Positions 25,087 through 34,412 of a stretch of 64,000 bases of DNA are shown here, one piece after another. The translations under genes were made by a program, and so were the position numbers. The notes under the pieces are model-generated. The model did not search any database. It was not told the origin of the DNA and worked only from the letters and a program-made list of their open reading frames with translations. The stretch comes from UMGS1975 sp959600905 (GTDB lineage: Bacteria > Bacillota > Clostridia > Christensenellales > QAND01). The stretch covers positions 1 to 64,000 of the forward strand of contig CAUGNO010000007.1 of NCBI GenBank assembly GCA_959600905.1, written 5' to 3'. Each line of letters begins with the position of its first letter. Positions within the stretch are counted from its first letter, which is position 1.

Positions 25087-26601
25087 ATGAACCAATGCGT
25101 CATTGGCATTGATATTGGCACTTCGGGTACAAAAACCATCGCCGTGGACCGGGACGGCAAAATTTTGGCCAGCGCGCTGGCCGGCTACCCGCTGTATACC
25201 CCCAAGCCGGGCTGGAACGAGCAGGCGCCGGAGGACTGGTGGCAGGCGGCGGCGGAGACGCTGCAAAAGGTGACAAGCCGCCTGGAAAATACCGAGATCG
25301 TGGGCGTGGGCCTGTCCGGGCAGATGCACGGCATGGTGGCGCTGGATGCAAGCGGGGCCGTGGTGCGCCGTGCGCTGTTGTGGAACGACCAGCGCACCGC
25401 AGCGCAGTGCGAGGAGATCACGCAGGCTGCCGGCGGCTTGTCAGGGCTTTTGTCCATGACAAACAACCGCATGCTCACAGGCTTTACAGGCGGCAAGATT
25501 CTCTGGATGCGGGAAAACGAGCCGAAGAATTTTGCCAAAACCGCGAAAATACTAAATCCCAAGGATTACATCGGATACAGGCTGACCGGCGAATTAGCCA
25601 CGGAGGTGTCCGACGCTTCGGGCACCGGCCTGTTTGATGTGAAAAACAGGAAATTCCACGACGGGCTGCTGGCAAAGCTCGGCCTGTCCAAGGATCTGTT
25701 CGGCCGGTGCCTTGAATCCACAGAGATCCGCGGCACAGTGACCCAAGCGGCGGCAGCGCAGACCGGTCTGCCGGCGGGCGTGCCCGTGACGGGCGGCGGC
25801 GGGGATGCTGTGATCTCCACCACCGCCATGGGCCTGACAGAGCCCGGCCGCCTGGGCCTGGTGCTGGGCACCAGCGGCGTAGTGGCCACCGGCCTGCCCT
25901 CGTTTATGGAAAACCCGGAGGGCAAATTGCAGGTCTTTTGCAACAACGCGCCCGGCATGTGGCATGCGGCCGGCATCACGCTGGCGGCAGCGGGCAGCCT
26001 GGCTTGGTTCCAAAACACCTTCGGGCAGGACAAGCAGCGCCAGGCACAGAGCAAGGGCACTACGCCCTTTGCCCTGTGGGATCTAGCCGCCGAGGCGGCA
26101 GGCCCCGGCGCGCACGGGCTGCTGTTTTTGCCGTATCTGTCCGGCGAGCGGTGCCCGGTCAACGACCCGGACGCCCGCGGCGCGTTTGTCGGCATCACGG
26201 CGCTTCATACCGACGGCGATTTTGCCCGGGCCGTGTTGGAGGGCGTGGCGTATTCGCTCAGGCAGGTCGCGGAATTGATGGAGCAGATGCCCAGCTATAA
26301 AAAGCCGACGGAGATCGTCATTTCCGGCGGCGGCAGCAAGAGCAAGTTGTGGCGGCGCATCATCGCGGACGTGTTCCGCCTGCCGGTCTTGCAGACCTAC
26401 GGCGCGGCCGAGGGCGGCGCGTTTGGCGCGGCGCTGGTGGCGGGCGCGGGCTGCGGCCTGTGGGACAGCCTGCCGCAGGCGCTGGAAATTCTGCGCGTGC
26501 AGGATGTAACGGACCCCTCCGCCGATGCAGAGCGCTATGAAGCGCCCTACCAGACCTATACCAAGCTATACCAAGCCTTGCAGACAATACAAGCAAAATA
26601 A
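25087..26601 (+). CDS. xylB: FGGY sugar kinase, xylulokinase-like
   Basis: The 504-residue protein has the two-domain FGGY fold. The N-terminal phosphate loop is GIDIGTSGTKT, the substrate site GLSGQMHGMV with LLWNDQRT is typical of xylulokinases, and the nucleotide-binding GGGSKSKLWRRI and AAEGGAFGAAL lie C-terminally. It should phosphorylate a ketose, probably D-xylulose or an isomer, to feed the pentose phosphate pathway. It is the first gene of a four-gene sugar operon. The ATG at 25087 follows AAAGGAGAG; upstream codons of the frame are not needed. The exact ketose is unproven because the next genes are not xylA. Confidence 0.88.
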   Translation: MNQCVIGIDIGTSGTKTIAVDRDGKILASALAGYPLYTPKPGWNEQAPEDWWQAAAETLQKVTSRLENTEIVGVGLSGQMHGMVALDASGAVVRRALLWNDQRTAAQCEEITQAAGGLSGLLSMTNNRMLTGFTGGKILWMRENEPKNFAKTAKILNPKDYIGYRLTGELATEVSDASGTGLFDVKNRKFHDGLLAKLGLSKDLFGRCLESTEIRGTVTQAAAAQTGLPAGVPVTGGGGDAVISTTAMGLTEPGRLGLVLGTSGVVATGLPSFMENPEGKLQVFCNNAPGMWHAAGITLAAAGSLAWFQNTFGQDKQRQAQSKGTTPFALWDLAAEAAGPGAHGLLFLPYLSGERCPVNDPDARGAFVGITALHTDGDFARAVLEGVAYSLRQVAELMEQMPSYKKPTEIVISGGGSKSKLWRRIIADVFRLPVLQTYGAAEGGAFGAALVAGAGCGLWDSLPQALEILRVQDVTDPSADAERYEAPYQTYTKLYQALQTIQAK

Positions 26602-26616
26602 GGAGGCACAAGACAC

Positions 26617-28101
26617 ATGATCAACATTCCCAAAGTGAAATTAGGCGTGGTCGCAGTGAGCCGCGACTGCTTCCCCATCGACCTGTCCGAGCGCAGGCGC
26701 GCCGCGCTGATGCAGGCGCTCAAGGCCCGCGGGGTAGAGGCGGTGGAGATCCAAACCACCGTGGAAAACGAGCTGGATGCCAAAAAGGCGCTTTCGGAGC
26801 TTTCGGACAAGCAATGTAATGCGCTGGTGATGTATCTCGGCAATTTCGGCCCGGAGGGCCCGGAAACGCTGGTGGCGCAAAACTTTGACGGCCCGGTGAT
26901 GTTCGTAGCGGCCGCCGAGGAGGATATCGCGGTCTTGGCTTCCAGCCGGGGCGACGCGTACTGCGGGCTTTTGAACGCCAGCTACAACCTCGGCATCCGC
27001 GGCGTAAAGGCCTTTATCCCGGAAGAGCCCGTCGGCATGCCGGAGGAATTGGCCGCCGTCATCCAGGACGAATTTTTGCCGGTGGCGTGCGCGCTCATCG
27101 GGGTGAAAAAGCTCAAGATCTTTGGCTTTGGCCCGCGCCCGACGGACTTTGTGGCGTGCAACGCGCCCATCGCCCCGCTGTTTGATCTGGGCGTGGAAAT
27201 TCAGGAAAACAGCGAGCTGGATCTGTTCATGAGCTTTAACGCCCATGAAAACGACCCGCGCATCCCCGGCATTGTCAAGGAAATGGAAGAGGAATTGGCA
27301 GACGGCAACAAGATGCCGGAGATTCTGCCGAAATTGGCCCAGTATGAGATCACCCTGCTGGATTGGATCGAAAACAACCGCGGCATGAGCGAATACTTTG
27401 CCATCGCGGGCAAATGCTGGCCGGCGTTCCAGGAGGCGTTCGGCTTTGTGCCCTGCTATGTCAACTCCCGCCTGACGGGCCGCGGCATCCCGGTTTCCTG
27501 CGAGGTGGATATTTACGGCGCGCTGTCCGAATTCATCGCCCAGTGCGTGACCGGCCAGAGCGTTACGCTGCTGGATATCAACAACACCGTGCCCAAGGAG
27601 ATGTACCAAAAGCATATCCAAAAGCAGACCGGCCTGGCCGGTGACGAGGTGTTCATGGGCTTCCACTGCGGCAACACCTGCAAGGAACGCCTGGTAAACG
27701 CCGAGATGAAATACCAGCTCATCATGAACCGCAACCTGGAAAACGGCGGCGAGCCCGTCATCACCCGCGGCACCATCGAGGGCGCCATCGCGCCGTCCGA
27801 CATTACGCTGTTCCGTTTGCAGGGCGACGCCAGGTGCGTATTGCGCGGCTATGTGGCAGAGGGCAGCGTGCTGGATGTAGACCCCTGCTCGTTCGGCGGC
27901 ATCGGCGTCATCGCCATCCCGGAAATGCGCCGCTTCTACCGCCATGTGCTGGTGGCGGGCCGCTTCCCGCACCACGGCGTGCTGGCGTTTGAAAAGGCGG
28001 GCAAAAACCTGTATACGGTGCTCAGCCTATTGGGCGCCAAGGCGGATTTCAACCGCCCCAAAACCATGCTCTACGAGGGGGAAAACCCGTTTTCCCTGTA
28101 A
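26617..28101 (+). CDS. L-fucose/L-arabinose isomerase-fold protein
   Basis: The 494-residue protein resembles the L-fucose/L-arabinose isomerase superfamily. Features are the N-terminal domain with KLGVVAVSRDCFP and VMYLGNFGPE, then CYVNSRLTGRGIPVSCEVDIYG (in two 20-residue-or-less pieces) and FMGFHCGNTCKERL. The C-terminal beta domain holds GTIEGAIAPSDITLFRL, FGGIGV and HHGVLAF. Members convert aldoses to ketoses with Mn2+. Sequence is far from classical FucI/AraA, so this belongs to the uncharacterised branch that often co-occurs with FGGY kinases. It sits 15 bases after the kinase. The substrate is unknown. Confidence 0.82.
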   Translation: MINIPKVKLGVVAVSRDCFPIDLSERRRAALMQALKARGVEAVEIQTTVENELDAKKALSELSDKQCNALVMYLGNFGPEGPETLVAQNFDGPVMFVAAAEEDIAVLASSRGDAYCGLLNASYNLGIRGVKAFIPEEPVGMPEELAAVIQDEFLPVACALIGVKKLKIFGFGPRPTDFVACNAPIAPLFDLGVEIQENSELDLFMSFNAHENDPRIPGIVKEMEEELADGNKMPEILPKLAQYEITLLDWIENNRGMSEYFAIAGKCWPAFQEAFGFVPCYVNSRLTGRGIPVSCEVDIYGALSEFIAQCVTGQSVTLLDINNTVPKEMYQKHIQKQTGLAGDEVFMGFHCGNTCKERLVNAEMKYQLIMNRNLENGGEPVITRGTIEGAIAPSDITLFRLQGDARCVLRGYVAEGSVLDVDPCSFGGIGVIAIPEMRRFYRHVLVAGRFPHHGVLAFEKAGKNLYTVLSLLGAKADFNRPKTMLYEGENPFSL

Positions 28102-28147
28102 TGGATAGAGAACGCAACCGTTTCATGAAAATGAGAGGAGACAGACC

Positions 28148-29359
28148 ATGAGCCAAAAAGTACGCGAAGTATTTGAACAGGGACAGGGCATCTTCCGCAT
28201 GATGCCGAACTTTGTCCCGCGTTGTTTTTCCAAGCCGGGCCACCGCCTGCGCCTGCACCCGGACGATTATTTTGCCCTGGGCATGAAGCGCGGCGCGATG
28301 AAGGAGCGCTGGTTCAGCTCTACCATCGTGGCGAACAACGGCCCGTATGCCGCCGAGGACGAGGGGCTAAGCTACATCGCCCTCAACCAGGACGGCTCGG
28401 AGAAGGTGGCGCTGCGCGACGCGATCCAGGAACTGGGCGCGGAGATCATCGGCCAAGAGCTGATGGATACCTACGGCGGCTGGCCGATGTACAGCAAATT
28501 CTTTGACAACAACGTGCCGCTGTTCCACCATCTGCATCTGGACAACGAAGCCGCCGCCCGGGTGGGCCGCCTCGGCAAGCCGGAAGCATATTACTTCCCG
28601 CCGCAGCTGAACAACCACCTCGGCGAATTCCCCGCCACCTATTTCGGCTTTGACCCGGACGTGAAAAAAGAAGAGGTGCGCGCCTGCCTGGAATGCTTTG
28701 AGGACAGGGACAACCGCATCACCGAGCTGTCCCGCGCGTACCGCATCGAGCTGGGCACCGGCTGGTACACCCCGGCGGGCGTGGTGCATGCCCCCGGCTC
28801 CGTGCTGACCTACGAGCCGCAGTGGAACAGCGACGTCAACAGCGTCTATGAAAACGTTACGGCGGACGAGGTAAACAGCATCACCTCGCTCAACGAAAAC
28901 TGCCCGGACGATAAAAAGGACGACATCGACTACATCATGAGCCTGATGGATTGGGATGCCAACGTGGACCCGCACTACCGCAAAAAATATTTCCGCCCGC
29001 CGGTTGAAACCGACGCGCCGGAAGGGGCCATTGAAAAGTGGGTCGTATACGCCAACCCGTGGGTGGGCGCCAAGGAGCTGACCGTGCTGCCCGGCCAGAC
29101 CGTTACCATCAAGGACGCGGCGGCCTACGGCTGCATCACCGTACAGGGCCACGGCACCTTTGGCCCGCACGACTGCGAAGCCGCCATCATGCTGCGCTAT
29201 GGCCAGATGTCCGCCGACGAGTTCTTTGTTTCGGAAAAGGCCGCCAAAGAAGGCGTTGTCATCTCCAACCACAGCAAGGTGGAGCCGCTGGTCATCCTAA
29301 AGCACTTTGCGCCCAACAACAAGGAGATCCCGCAGAAATCGCCGTTGTGGGAGGACTGA
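28148..29359 (+). CDS. Cupin/phosphomannose isomerase-like protein
   Basis: The 403-residue protein looks like a class I mannose-6-phosphate isomerase-type cupin. It has a metal-binding FHHLHLDNEA segment (about residues 125-134) and GTGWYTPAGVVHAPGS (about 204-219), followed by a C-terminal jelly-roll half (VLPGQTVTIKDAAAYG). Such cupins isomerise sugars or sugar phosphates. It is the third gene of the sugar operon; AGGAGA precedes the ATG and the TGA is one base from the next start. It may interconvert an aldose and ketose in the same pathway. The family call is moderate. Confidence 0.7.
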   Translation: MSQKVREVFEQGQGIFRMMPNFVPRCFSKPGHRLRLHPDDYFALGMKRGAMKERWFSSTIVANNGPYAAEDEGLSYIALNQDGSEKVALRDAIQELGAEIIGQELMDTYGGWPMYSKFFDNNVPLFHHLHLDNEAAARVGRLGKPEAYYFPPQLNNHLGEFPATYFGFDPDVKKEEVRACLECFEDRDNRITELSRAYRIELGTGWYTPAGVVHAPGSVLTYEPQWNSDVNSVYENVTADEVNSITSLNENCPDDKKDDIDYIMSLMDWDANVDPHYRKKYFRPPVETDAPEGAIEKWVVYANPWVGAKELTVLPGQTVTIKDAAAYGCITVQGHGTFGPHDCEAAIMLRYGQMSADEFFVSEKAAKEGVVISNHSKVEPLVILKHFAPNNKEIPQKSPLWED

Positions 29360-29360
29360 G

Positions 29361-30305
29361 ATGAAGCTGCAAAACTACGAAGTGAAAAACCAAGCCATCA
29401 AGGAAGCGTTTGAAACGCTCAAGGCCGAGCACCCGGAAAAGCTGCAAAAGCGGATCAACCTTTCCTGGAGCAACTGGGGCTTTGGCCTGGAGCCGCTGCA
29501 GGATTCCTGCAAGCGCCTAAAGGATGCCGGCATCGACTACATCGAGCTGCACGGCAACCATTACGGCCCGGATCTTGGCTATGATGTAAACGAGACCAAG
29601 AAGATCCTTTCGGACTACGGCCTGAAATGCAGCGGCGTGTGCGGCATGTTTTCCGCGGACAACGATTTGGCGAGTAACCGCCCCATGCAGCGCCAGGCTG
29701 CCATCGACTATATCAAGCGCGAGGTGGCGTTTACCGCCGAGATGGGCGGCAGCTACCTATTGACCGTGCCCGGCGCGGTGGGCCGCCCGCAAAAGTATGA
29801 CGACAGCGAACTCTACCGCAGCGTAGAGGCGCTGCGCAAGGTGGCGGACCTGTACGAAAAATACGACGTCCGCTGCGCCATCGAGGCCATCCGCAGCGCA
29901 GAGGTGAGCATCGTGCATACCTTTGAGGACGCCAAGGCGTATATCAAAGCGGTGGACCGCCCCGGCATCGGCCACATCAACGGCGACCTCTACCATATGC
30001 TGGTAGAGGAAAGCCACATCGGCCAGGCCATTTTGGACGCCGGCGAAATGCTGACCAACCTGCACCTGGCGGATACCAACCGCTGCGCCCTGGGCGATGG
30101 GTTCATGGACATCGACACCGTCATCCGTGCGCTGTACCTCATCGGCTACAACAACGACCGGTGCTTTGTTACGCCCGAGCCGCTCGGCCCCGGCGGCGAC
30201 CCGTACCCGGCACAGAACAGCATCCCGGACCCTGCCAAGCTGAAAAAGCTGGTGGAGGATACCGCGCGCTACTTCCGCGAACGCGAAGAGGAGCTGCTGG
30301 CCTAA
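29361..30305 (+). CDS. TIM-barrel sugar isomerase/epimerase (AP_endonuc_2 type)
   Basis: The 314-residue protein has the xylose-isomerase-like TIM barrel of sugar epimerases. Segments visible include DAGIDYIELHGNHYGP, the CAIEAIR strand with its Glu, VDRPGIGHINGDLYHM, and NLHLADTNRCALGDG with the metal-binding His and Asp. It probably shuttles a ketose epimer or acts on a sugar phosphate, using Mn2+. It begins one base after the previous stop codon, so translation is coupled. It closes the four-gene operon. The frame opens earlier (29307) but ATG 29361 with the GGGAGG upstream is correct. Confidence 0.82.
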   Translation: MKLQNYEVKNQAIKEAFETLKAEHPEKLQKRINLSWSNWGFGLEPLQDSCKRLKDAGIDYIELHGNHYGPDLGYDVNETKKILSDYGLKCSGVCGMFSADNDLASNRPMQRQAAIDYIKREVAFTAEMGGSYLLTVPGAVGRPQKYDDSELYRSVEALRKVADLYEKYDVRCAIEAIRSAEVSIVHTFEDAKAYIKAVDRPGIGHINGDLYHMLVEESHIGQAILDAGEMLTNLHLADTNRCALGDGFMDIDTVIRALYLIGYNNDRCFVTPEPLGPGGDPYPAQNSIPDPAKLKKLVEDTARYFREREEELLA

Positions 30306-30312
30306 CGCAAAG

Positions 30313-30340
30313 AAAAAGCCCCCGTTTGGGGGCTTTTTTT
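30313..30340 (+). terminator. Terminator of the sugar operon
   Basis: The hairpin AAAAGCCCCC-GTTT-GGGGGCTTTT is followed by T3, directly after the operon. Confidence 0.9.
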
Positions 30341-30412
30341 GGTGCATATCGGCGAAATTTCTGGTATGCTGAAAACGATTGCAAATAGGATATGGAAAAC
30401 GGAGGGAAACGC

Positions 30413-30874
30413 ATGCAGGCACAGGGTTTCCCGCTGCGCCGTCATCCGGCGCTGGAGGAAAGGGCGGCGGCTTGGTTCAGCGCAAAATGGGGTCTGCCGC
30501 AGCAAAGCTACCGGGACAGCATCCGGGCCTGCCTGGGCCGGGACGCAGGCGTGCCGCAGTGGTACGTGGTGCCGGATGGTAAAGGCGGCATTGCCGCGGG
30601 CGCAGGGCTGATCGAAAATGATTTTCACGACCGCCCGGACCTTGCTCCCAACGTCTGCGCGCTGTATGTGGAAAGGGCATACCGGGGCCGCGGCCTGGCG
30701 CGGGCGCTGCTGCGCTGTATCCGAGAGGACGCCGCCCGCATGGGCATAACGACGCTGTATTTGATCACAGAGCATGCCGGTTTTTACGAAAGGTGCGGCT
30801 GGCAGTACTGCGCCATGTGCATAGACGACGACGGCGCGCCCATGCGCGTATATAAGGCCGAAACGCGCGCATGA
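30413..30874 (+). CDS. GNAT family N-acetyltransferase
   Basis: The 153-residue protein has the GNAT acetyl-CoA motif RGRGLARALL (after VERAYRG) in the middle and a C-terminal GFYERCGW turn, the usual end of the GNAT fold. The N-terminal half carries the substrate region and is not diagnostic. It acetylates an amine of unknown identity. The ATG at 30413 follows GGAGGG at 30401-30406; an earlier ATG at 30392 has no such site. Its stop overlaps an upstream frame start of the next gene by 4 bases, so the pair may be coupled. Confidence 0.88.
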   Translation: MQAQGFPLRRHPALEERAAAWFSAKWGLPQQSYRDSIRACLGRDAGVPQWYVVPDGKGGIAAGAGLIENDFHDRPDLAPNVCALYVERAYRGRGLARALLRCIREDAARMGITTLYLITEHAGFYERCGWQYCAMCIDDDGAPMRVYKAETRA

Positions 30875-30906
30875 CCGCTATGCACCGGGAAAAGAAGGGG
30901 AAGAGG

Positions 30907-32385
30907 ATGGAACAGCAAAACACAGGGCAAAACGCCGCGCCCAATGCGGCGAAAAAGAAAAAGGGAGCCTTTTTCAAAAAATATTGGGTCGCCATCGCCA
31001 CGGTGGCAGCGCTTGTCATCATCACCGGCGTTTGGCTTTTGATGGGCAATGCGCGCACCTATAAGGACGCGGAGGACCTGCTGGCCAAGGGCCGGTACGA
31101 AGAGGCGGTAGAGCGCTTTGCATCGCTGGGCGGCTACCGCGATGCGCCGGAGCGCGTCAAGCAGGCCAGCTATGACAACGCCATGGCCTACTATGAGGAC
31201 GGGGCCTATGACGACGCCATCGCCTGGTTTGAAAAGGCGGGGGATTACAGCGACGCCGCTGAGCAGAAAAACCGCAGCGTTTACGCCCGCGGCGATGAAT
31301 TGTTTGCCCAGGGCGCGTATGACGAGGCCGAGGCGTATTTTGATCAGCTGGGCGACGCGCTGGAAACCTACGGCGTGCTGCACTTTGAAACGCTGGAGGA
31401 CGCCAGGGAAACCATTGTGCAAAAGGCGCTGGCCGGCGAGGAAACCATTACGGTGGCCGTCGGCGATTTGGAAACGTGTCTGGCGCAAACAAACGGCCGA
31501 CGCGGCCTGATCCATCTGGCGCAGGCTGAGCTTGGCGAGGTGGAGGCGGACGGCAAAACGCTGACCATACGGCCCGTCGCCTATCCAGGCGTGCGCATTG
31601 CGGCGGCCTGGAAGGCGGATAGCTTGGATTCGCTCACAGACGAGGAGCGCAGAACCTATGAAAAGGCACAGGGCCTGGTGCAGCAGGCCAAGGCAAACAC
31701 GGAAAATGCCCTGGCGCTGGAGGCCTGGCTCCATGACTGGCTGTGCCAAAACGTCACCTACGACAATACCAACGCCGGCCTATGGACGGGCGACGGCGCG
31801 CTCCAGCCGGAATGGACGGCCGCCTCCGCGCTTTTGGAGGGCAGGGCCAACTGCCAGGGCTTTGGCGATGCGTTTTACCTATTGGGTTCGCTGGCAGGGT
31901 TTGACGTGCGCTTTCAATACGGCACCGTCGGCGGCGAGGCGCACTGCTGGAACGCCATAAAGCTGGATGACGGCCAGTGGTATTACGTGGATGTAACGTA
32001 TGACAACGACATCGAGCGCTTTCTGCCGGAGGGCCAAACCTATGCCTACCTCAACTTTGGCACGGGCCGCGAATCCCGCACCCTCTGGCCCAACAGCCGC
32101 AGCGCCGATATAGCGGAAAGCGACAACCCCGCCTATGACCTTTACCGGCAGAACGGCACAGCGTTTGATACCCTGGACAGCGCCGCCCGCTACTGCATCG
32201 AGCAGCATGGGCAGACGCAGGTCACGGCCATGGTGGAAGGGGGCGGCACGGACCATGAGGATATGAGCCGCGCCCTGCAAAGCATGCTAAATGAGCAGGG
32301 CACCGCTGCCAGCTGGACGGTATACAGCGTTTCCACGCAGGGGGCTACGTATTTTACCGTGCGCTGGGACAGCTTTGGCGGATAA
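30907..32385 (+). CDS. Membrane-anchored TPR and transglutaminase-like protein
   Basis: The 492-residue protein has an N-terminal membrane segment (about residues 28-50), then TPR-like helices (KYxxAxxxF units: KGRYEEAVERFASLGGY, GAYDDAIAWFEKAGDY, GAYDEAEAYFDQLG). The C-terminal transglutaminase/protease-like domain has the catalytic Cys in GRANCQGFGDAF, His in GGEAHCWNAI and Asp in YYVDVTYDND. It is likely a surface protease-like or cross-linking enzyme. I prefer ATG 30907, preceded by AGAAGGGG, over an earlier ATG at 30871 that overlaps the GNAT stop. Substrate unknown. Confidence 0.8.
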   Translation: MEQQNTGQNAAPNAAKKKKGAFFKKYWVAIATVAALVIITGVWLLMGNARTYKDAEDLLAKGRYEEAVERFASLGGYRDAPERVKQASYDNAMAYYEDGAYDDAIAWFEKAGDYSDAAEQKNRSVYARGDELFAQGAYDEAEAYFDQLGDALETYGVLHFETLEDARETIVQKALAGEETITVAVGDLETCLAQTNGRRGLIHLAQAELGEVEADGKTLTIRPVAYPGVRIAAAWKADSLDSLTDEERRTYEKAQGLVQQAKANTENALALEAWLHDWLCQNVTYDNTNAGLWTGDGALQPEWTAASALLEGRANCQGFGDAFYLLGSLAGFDVRFQYGTVGGEAHCWNAIKLDDGQWYYVDVTYDNDIERFLPEGQTYAYLNFGTGRESRTLWPNSRSADIAESDNPAYDLYRQNGTAFDTLDSAARYCIEQHGQTQVTAMVEGGGTDHEDMSRALQSMLNEQGTAASWTVYSVSTQGATYFTVRWDSFGG

Positions 32386-32420
32386 GCCGGCGCTATGCCG
32401 CCGAATATATAGACACAGCA

Positions 32421-32452
32421 AAGGGGCGGCCAGGGCCGCCCTGTCTGTTTTG
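32421..32452 (+). terminator. Weak terminator after the transglutaminase-like gene
   Basis: A GC hairpin (GGGGCGGCC-AG-GGCCGCCCT) is followed by GTCTGTTTT. The T-run is short, so read-through is possible. Confidence 0.4.
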
Positions 32453-32484
32453 CGGCCCGGATGCGGCAAAAACCCCGCAAAACG

Positions 32485-32513
32485 TTGAAAAGAACGGGGT
32501 TTTGGGGTATGAT
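32485..32513 (+). promoter_or_regulatory. Promoter of the rhamnose polysaccharide locus
   Basis: TTGAAA (32485-32490), a 17-base spacer and TATGAT (32508-32513) lie upstream of the first glycosyltransferase gene. Confidence 0.65.
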
Positions 32514-32554
32514 AAACTGATTCAAGGGAAAATCAAGCAAAGCGGGAGACAGCG

Positions 32555-33409
32555 GTGGCAGACGTAACAGCAATCTTCATCAATTTCAATACCAAAGAGC
32601 TGGTGCTGCGCGCCGTGGAGCGGGCCAGGGCCTCTGTGCAGCGCTTGCAGTTGGAGGTCATCGTGGTGGACAATTCCACCCGCCCGGAGGAAAAGCTGGG
32701 CCAAAGCCTTTTGTACCGGCTCATCGAAACGGAGAACCACGGCTTTGGGCACGCCTGCAACCTGGGCGCGCGCCAGGCGATGTCTCCCTTGCTGCTGTTT
32801 GTCAATTCCGACGGCTTTTTGGATGACGGCGCCATCGAGGCGCTGGCGGATACCCTGGCGGAGGATGGGCGCATCGGCGCTGCAGGCCCGCGCATCTATC
32901 TGGAAAACGGCACGCTGGATCATGGCTGCAAGCGCGGCTTTCCCACGCCGTGGAACGCTTTTTGCTATTTTTCCGGCCTCAGCCGCCGCATGAAAAAGCA
33001 CCCGGAAAAGTACGACGGCTATGCCCTTCGGTATTTGGACGAATGGCAGCGCCACGAGGTGGACGCCATCTCCGGCTCGTGCATGATGATCCCAAAGCAT
33101 GTGTTTGAAAATGTCGGCGGGTTTGATGAGCGCTATTTCATGTACGCGGAAGATCTGGACCTTTGTTACGCCATCCGGCAGGCGGGCTATAAAATCGTAT
33201 ACCAGCCCAAGGCGCAGATGCTGCACCTAAAGGGCCAAAGCGGCCTGCATACCTACAACCGCAGGGTCACGGACGCGTTTTACGATTCCATGAAGCTGTT
33301 TTACCAGAAAAATTACCAGGACACATACAGTGCCTTTACGCGCCGCCTGGTGTTTTGGGGGATAGATTTGAAAAAATGGCTGGCGCATAGAACGCATAGG
33401 GGGCGGTGA
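32555..33409 (+). CDS. GT2 glycosyltransferase (rhamnosyltransferase-like)
   Basis: The 284-residue enzyme belongs to family GT2. It has the Rossmann-like start VTAIFINFNTKELVLRA, the DNS/NSD acidic motif (VVDNS, FVNSDG) for metal and nucleotide sugar, GSCMMIPKHVFENVGGFDE with the catalytic-base region, and the AEDLDLC motif. The WbbL-type pattern suggests it adds rhamnose to a lipid carrier-linked glycan. The start codon is GTG at 32555. It is followed by a second GT2 gene and the rml genes. The acceptor is unknown. Confidence 0.85.
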   Translation: MADVTAIFINFNTKELVLRAVERARASVQRLQLEVIVVDNSTRPEEKLGQSLLYRLIETENHGFGHACNLGARQAMSPLLLFVNSDGFLDDGAIEALADTLAEDGRIGAAGPRIYLENGTLDHGCKRGFPTPWNAFCYFSGLSRRMKKHPEKYDGYALRYLDEWQRHEVDAISGSCMMIPKHVFENVGGFDERYFMYAEDLDLCYAIRQAGYKIVYQPKAQMLHLKGQSGLHTYNRRVTDAFYDSMKLFYQKNYQDTYSAFTRRLVFWGIDLKKWLAHRTHRGR

Positions 33410-33411
33410 GC

Positions 33412-34341
33412 ATGGCGCAGACACAGATCCTCTTGGCATGCTATAATGGACGCAGCTACTTAGACGCACAGATCCGGTCGATCGTATCGCAGAGCGAGCC
33501 GGATTGGCAGCTTTTGATGCGGGATGACGGCTCGTTTGACGGCACCAACGCCATCCTGCGCGCCTGGGCGCAGAGGGAGGCGCGCCTCTGCCTTTTGGCA
33601 GACCATAAAGCCACCGGCGGCGCGATGACGAATTTTCGTCTGCTGGCAGCGGCTTCCACGGCGCCGTATGTCATGTTTTGCGACCAGGACGATGTTTGGC
33701 ACCCGGATAAGCTGCAAAAAACGCAGCAGAAAATGCGCGCCATGGAGCGGCAGTTTGGCGCGGATACGCCGATTTTGGTGCATAGCGATCTGCATGTGGT
33801 GGACCAGGACGGGCGCGAGATCGCCCCATCAATGGCGGCCTATCAAAAGCTGGATCTTACGCGCACTTCCTTTTGCCAGCTTTTGAGCCAGAACGTTGTC
33901 ACGGGCTGCACGGTGATGGTGAACCGGGCGCTGTTGGACCTTGCGGCCCCTTGGCCGGATCAGGCCGTCATGCACGATTGGTATCTGGCGCTTGCGGCCG
34001 CCTGCTTTGGGCAGATCGGCCTGGTGGAGGAGGCCACGCTAGACTACCGCCAGCATGGGCGCAACCAGGTGGGCAGCAAAAACGCCGGCTCGGCGCAGTA
34101 TGTGGCAAAGCGCGCCACAGAACCCAAAAAGAGCCGCCAGGTGCTGCTGGATACCTATGCCCAGGCCGGGGCGTTTGTTGCGCAGTTCGGCGAAAAGATG
34201 CCGCCGGCGTATTATGAGGCGGCCCGTGCGTTTGCCGATATGCCGCAAAAGCATAAGCTTTCGCGGCTGTATACGCTGGCAAAGTATCGCCTGTGGAAGG
34301 GCGGCCTGGTGCGCAAGATCGGCCAATGCTTATATAGCTGA
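33412..34341 (+). CDS. GT2 glycosyltransferase (rhamnosyltransferase-like)
   Basis: The 309-residue GT2 enzyme has ILLACYNGRSYLDAQI, LLMRDDGSFDGT, FCDQDDVWHPDKL (DXD motif) and HDWYLALAAAC, like rhamnosyltransferases of the RgpB/RfbG kind. The ATG at 33412 has AGGGGG 8 bases upstream; a GTG at 33406 is too close to it. It overlaps nothing except the previous stop region. It probably acts with the upstream enzyme and the dTDP-rhamnose produced by the following genes. Confidence 0.85.
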   Translation: MAQTQILLACYNGRSYLDAQIRSIVSQSEPDWQLLMRDDGSFDGTNAILRAWAQREARLCLLADHKATGGAMTNFRLLAAASTAPYVMFCDQDDVWHPDKLQKTQQKMRAMERQFGADTPILVHSDLHVVDQDGREIAPSMAAYQKLDLTRTSFCQLLSQNVVTGCTVMVNRALLDLAAPWPDQAVMHDWYLALAAACFGQIGLVEEATLDYRQHGRNQVGSKNAGSAQYVAKRATEPKKSRQVLLDTYAQAGAFVAQFGEKMPPAYYEAARAFADMPQKHKLSRLYTLAKYRLWKGGLVRKIGQCLYS

Positions 34342-34412
34342 AAGGATACGGGCGCAAAGCCCGGAAACGATAGAAAACAGAGTTTGAAAGCGAAAAAAGG
34401 AGTGTTGTTTTG

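Noticed and set aside
26641..27975. 444-codon minus-strand frame opposite the isomerase-like gene
   Set aside because: Composition-driven shadow; His/Val/Ala/Arg-rich without motifs, while the plus strand has a clean operon.
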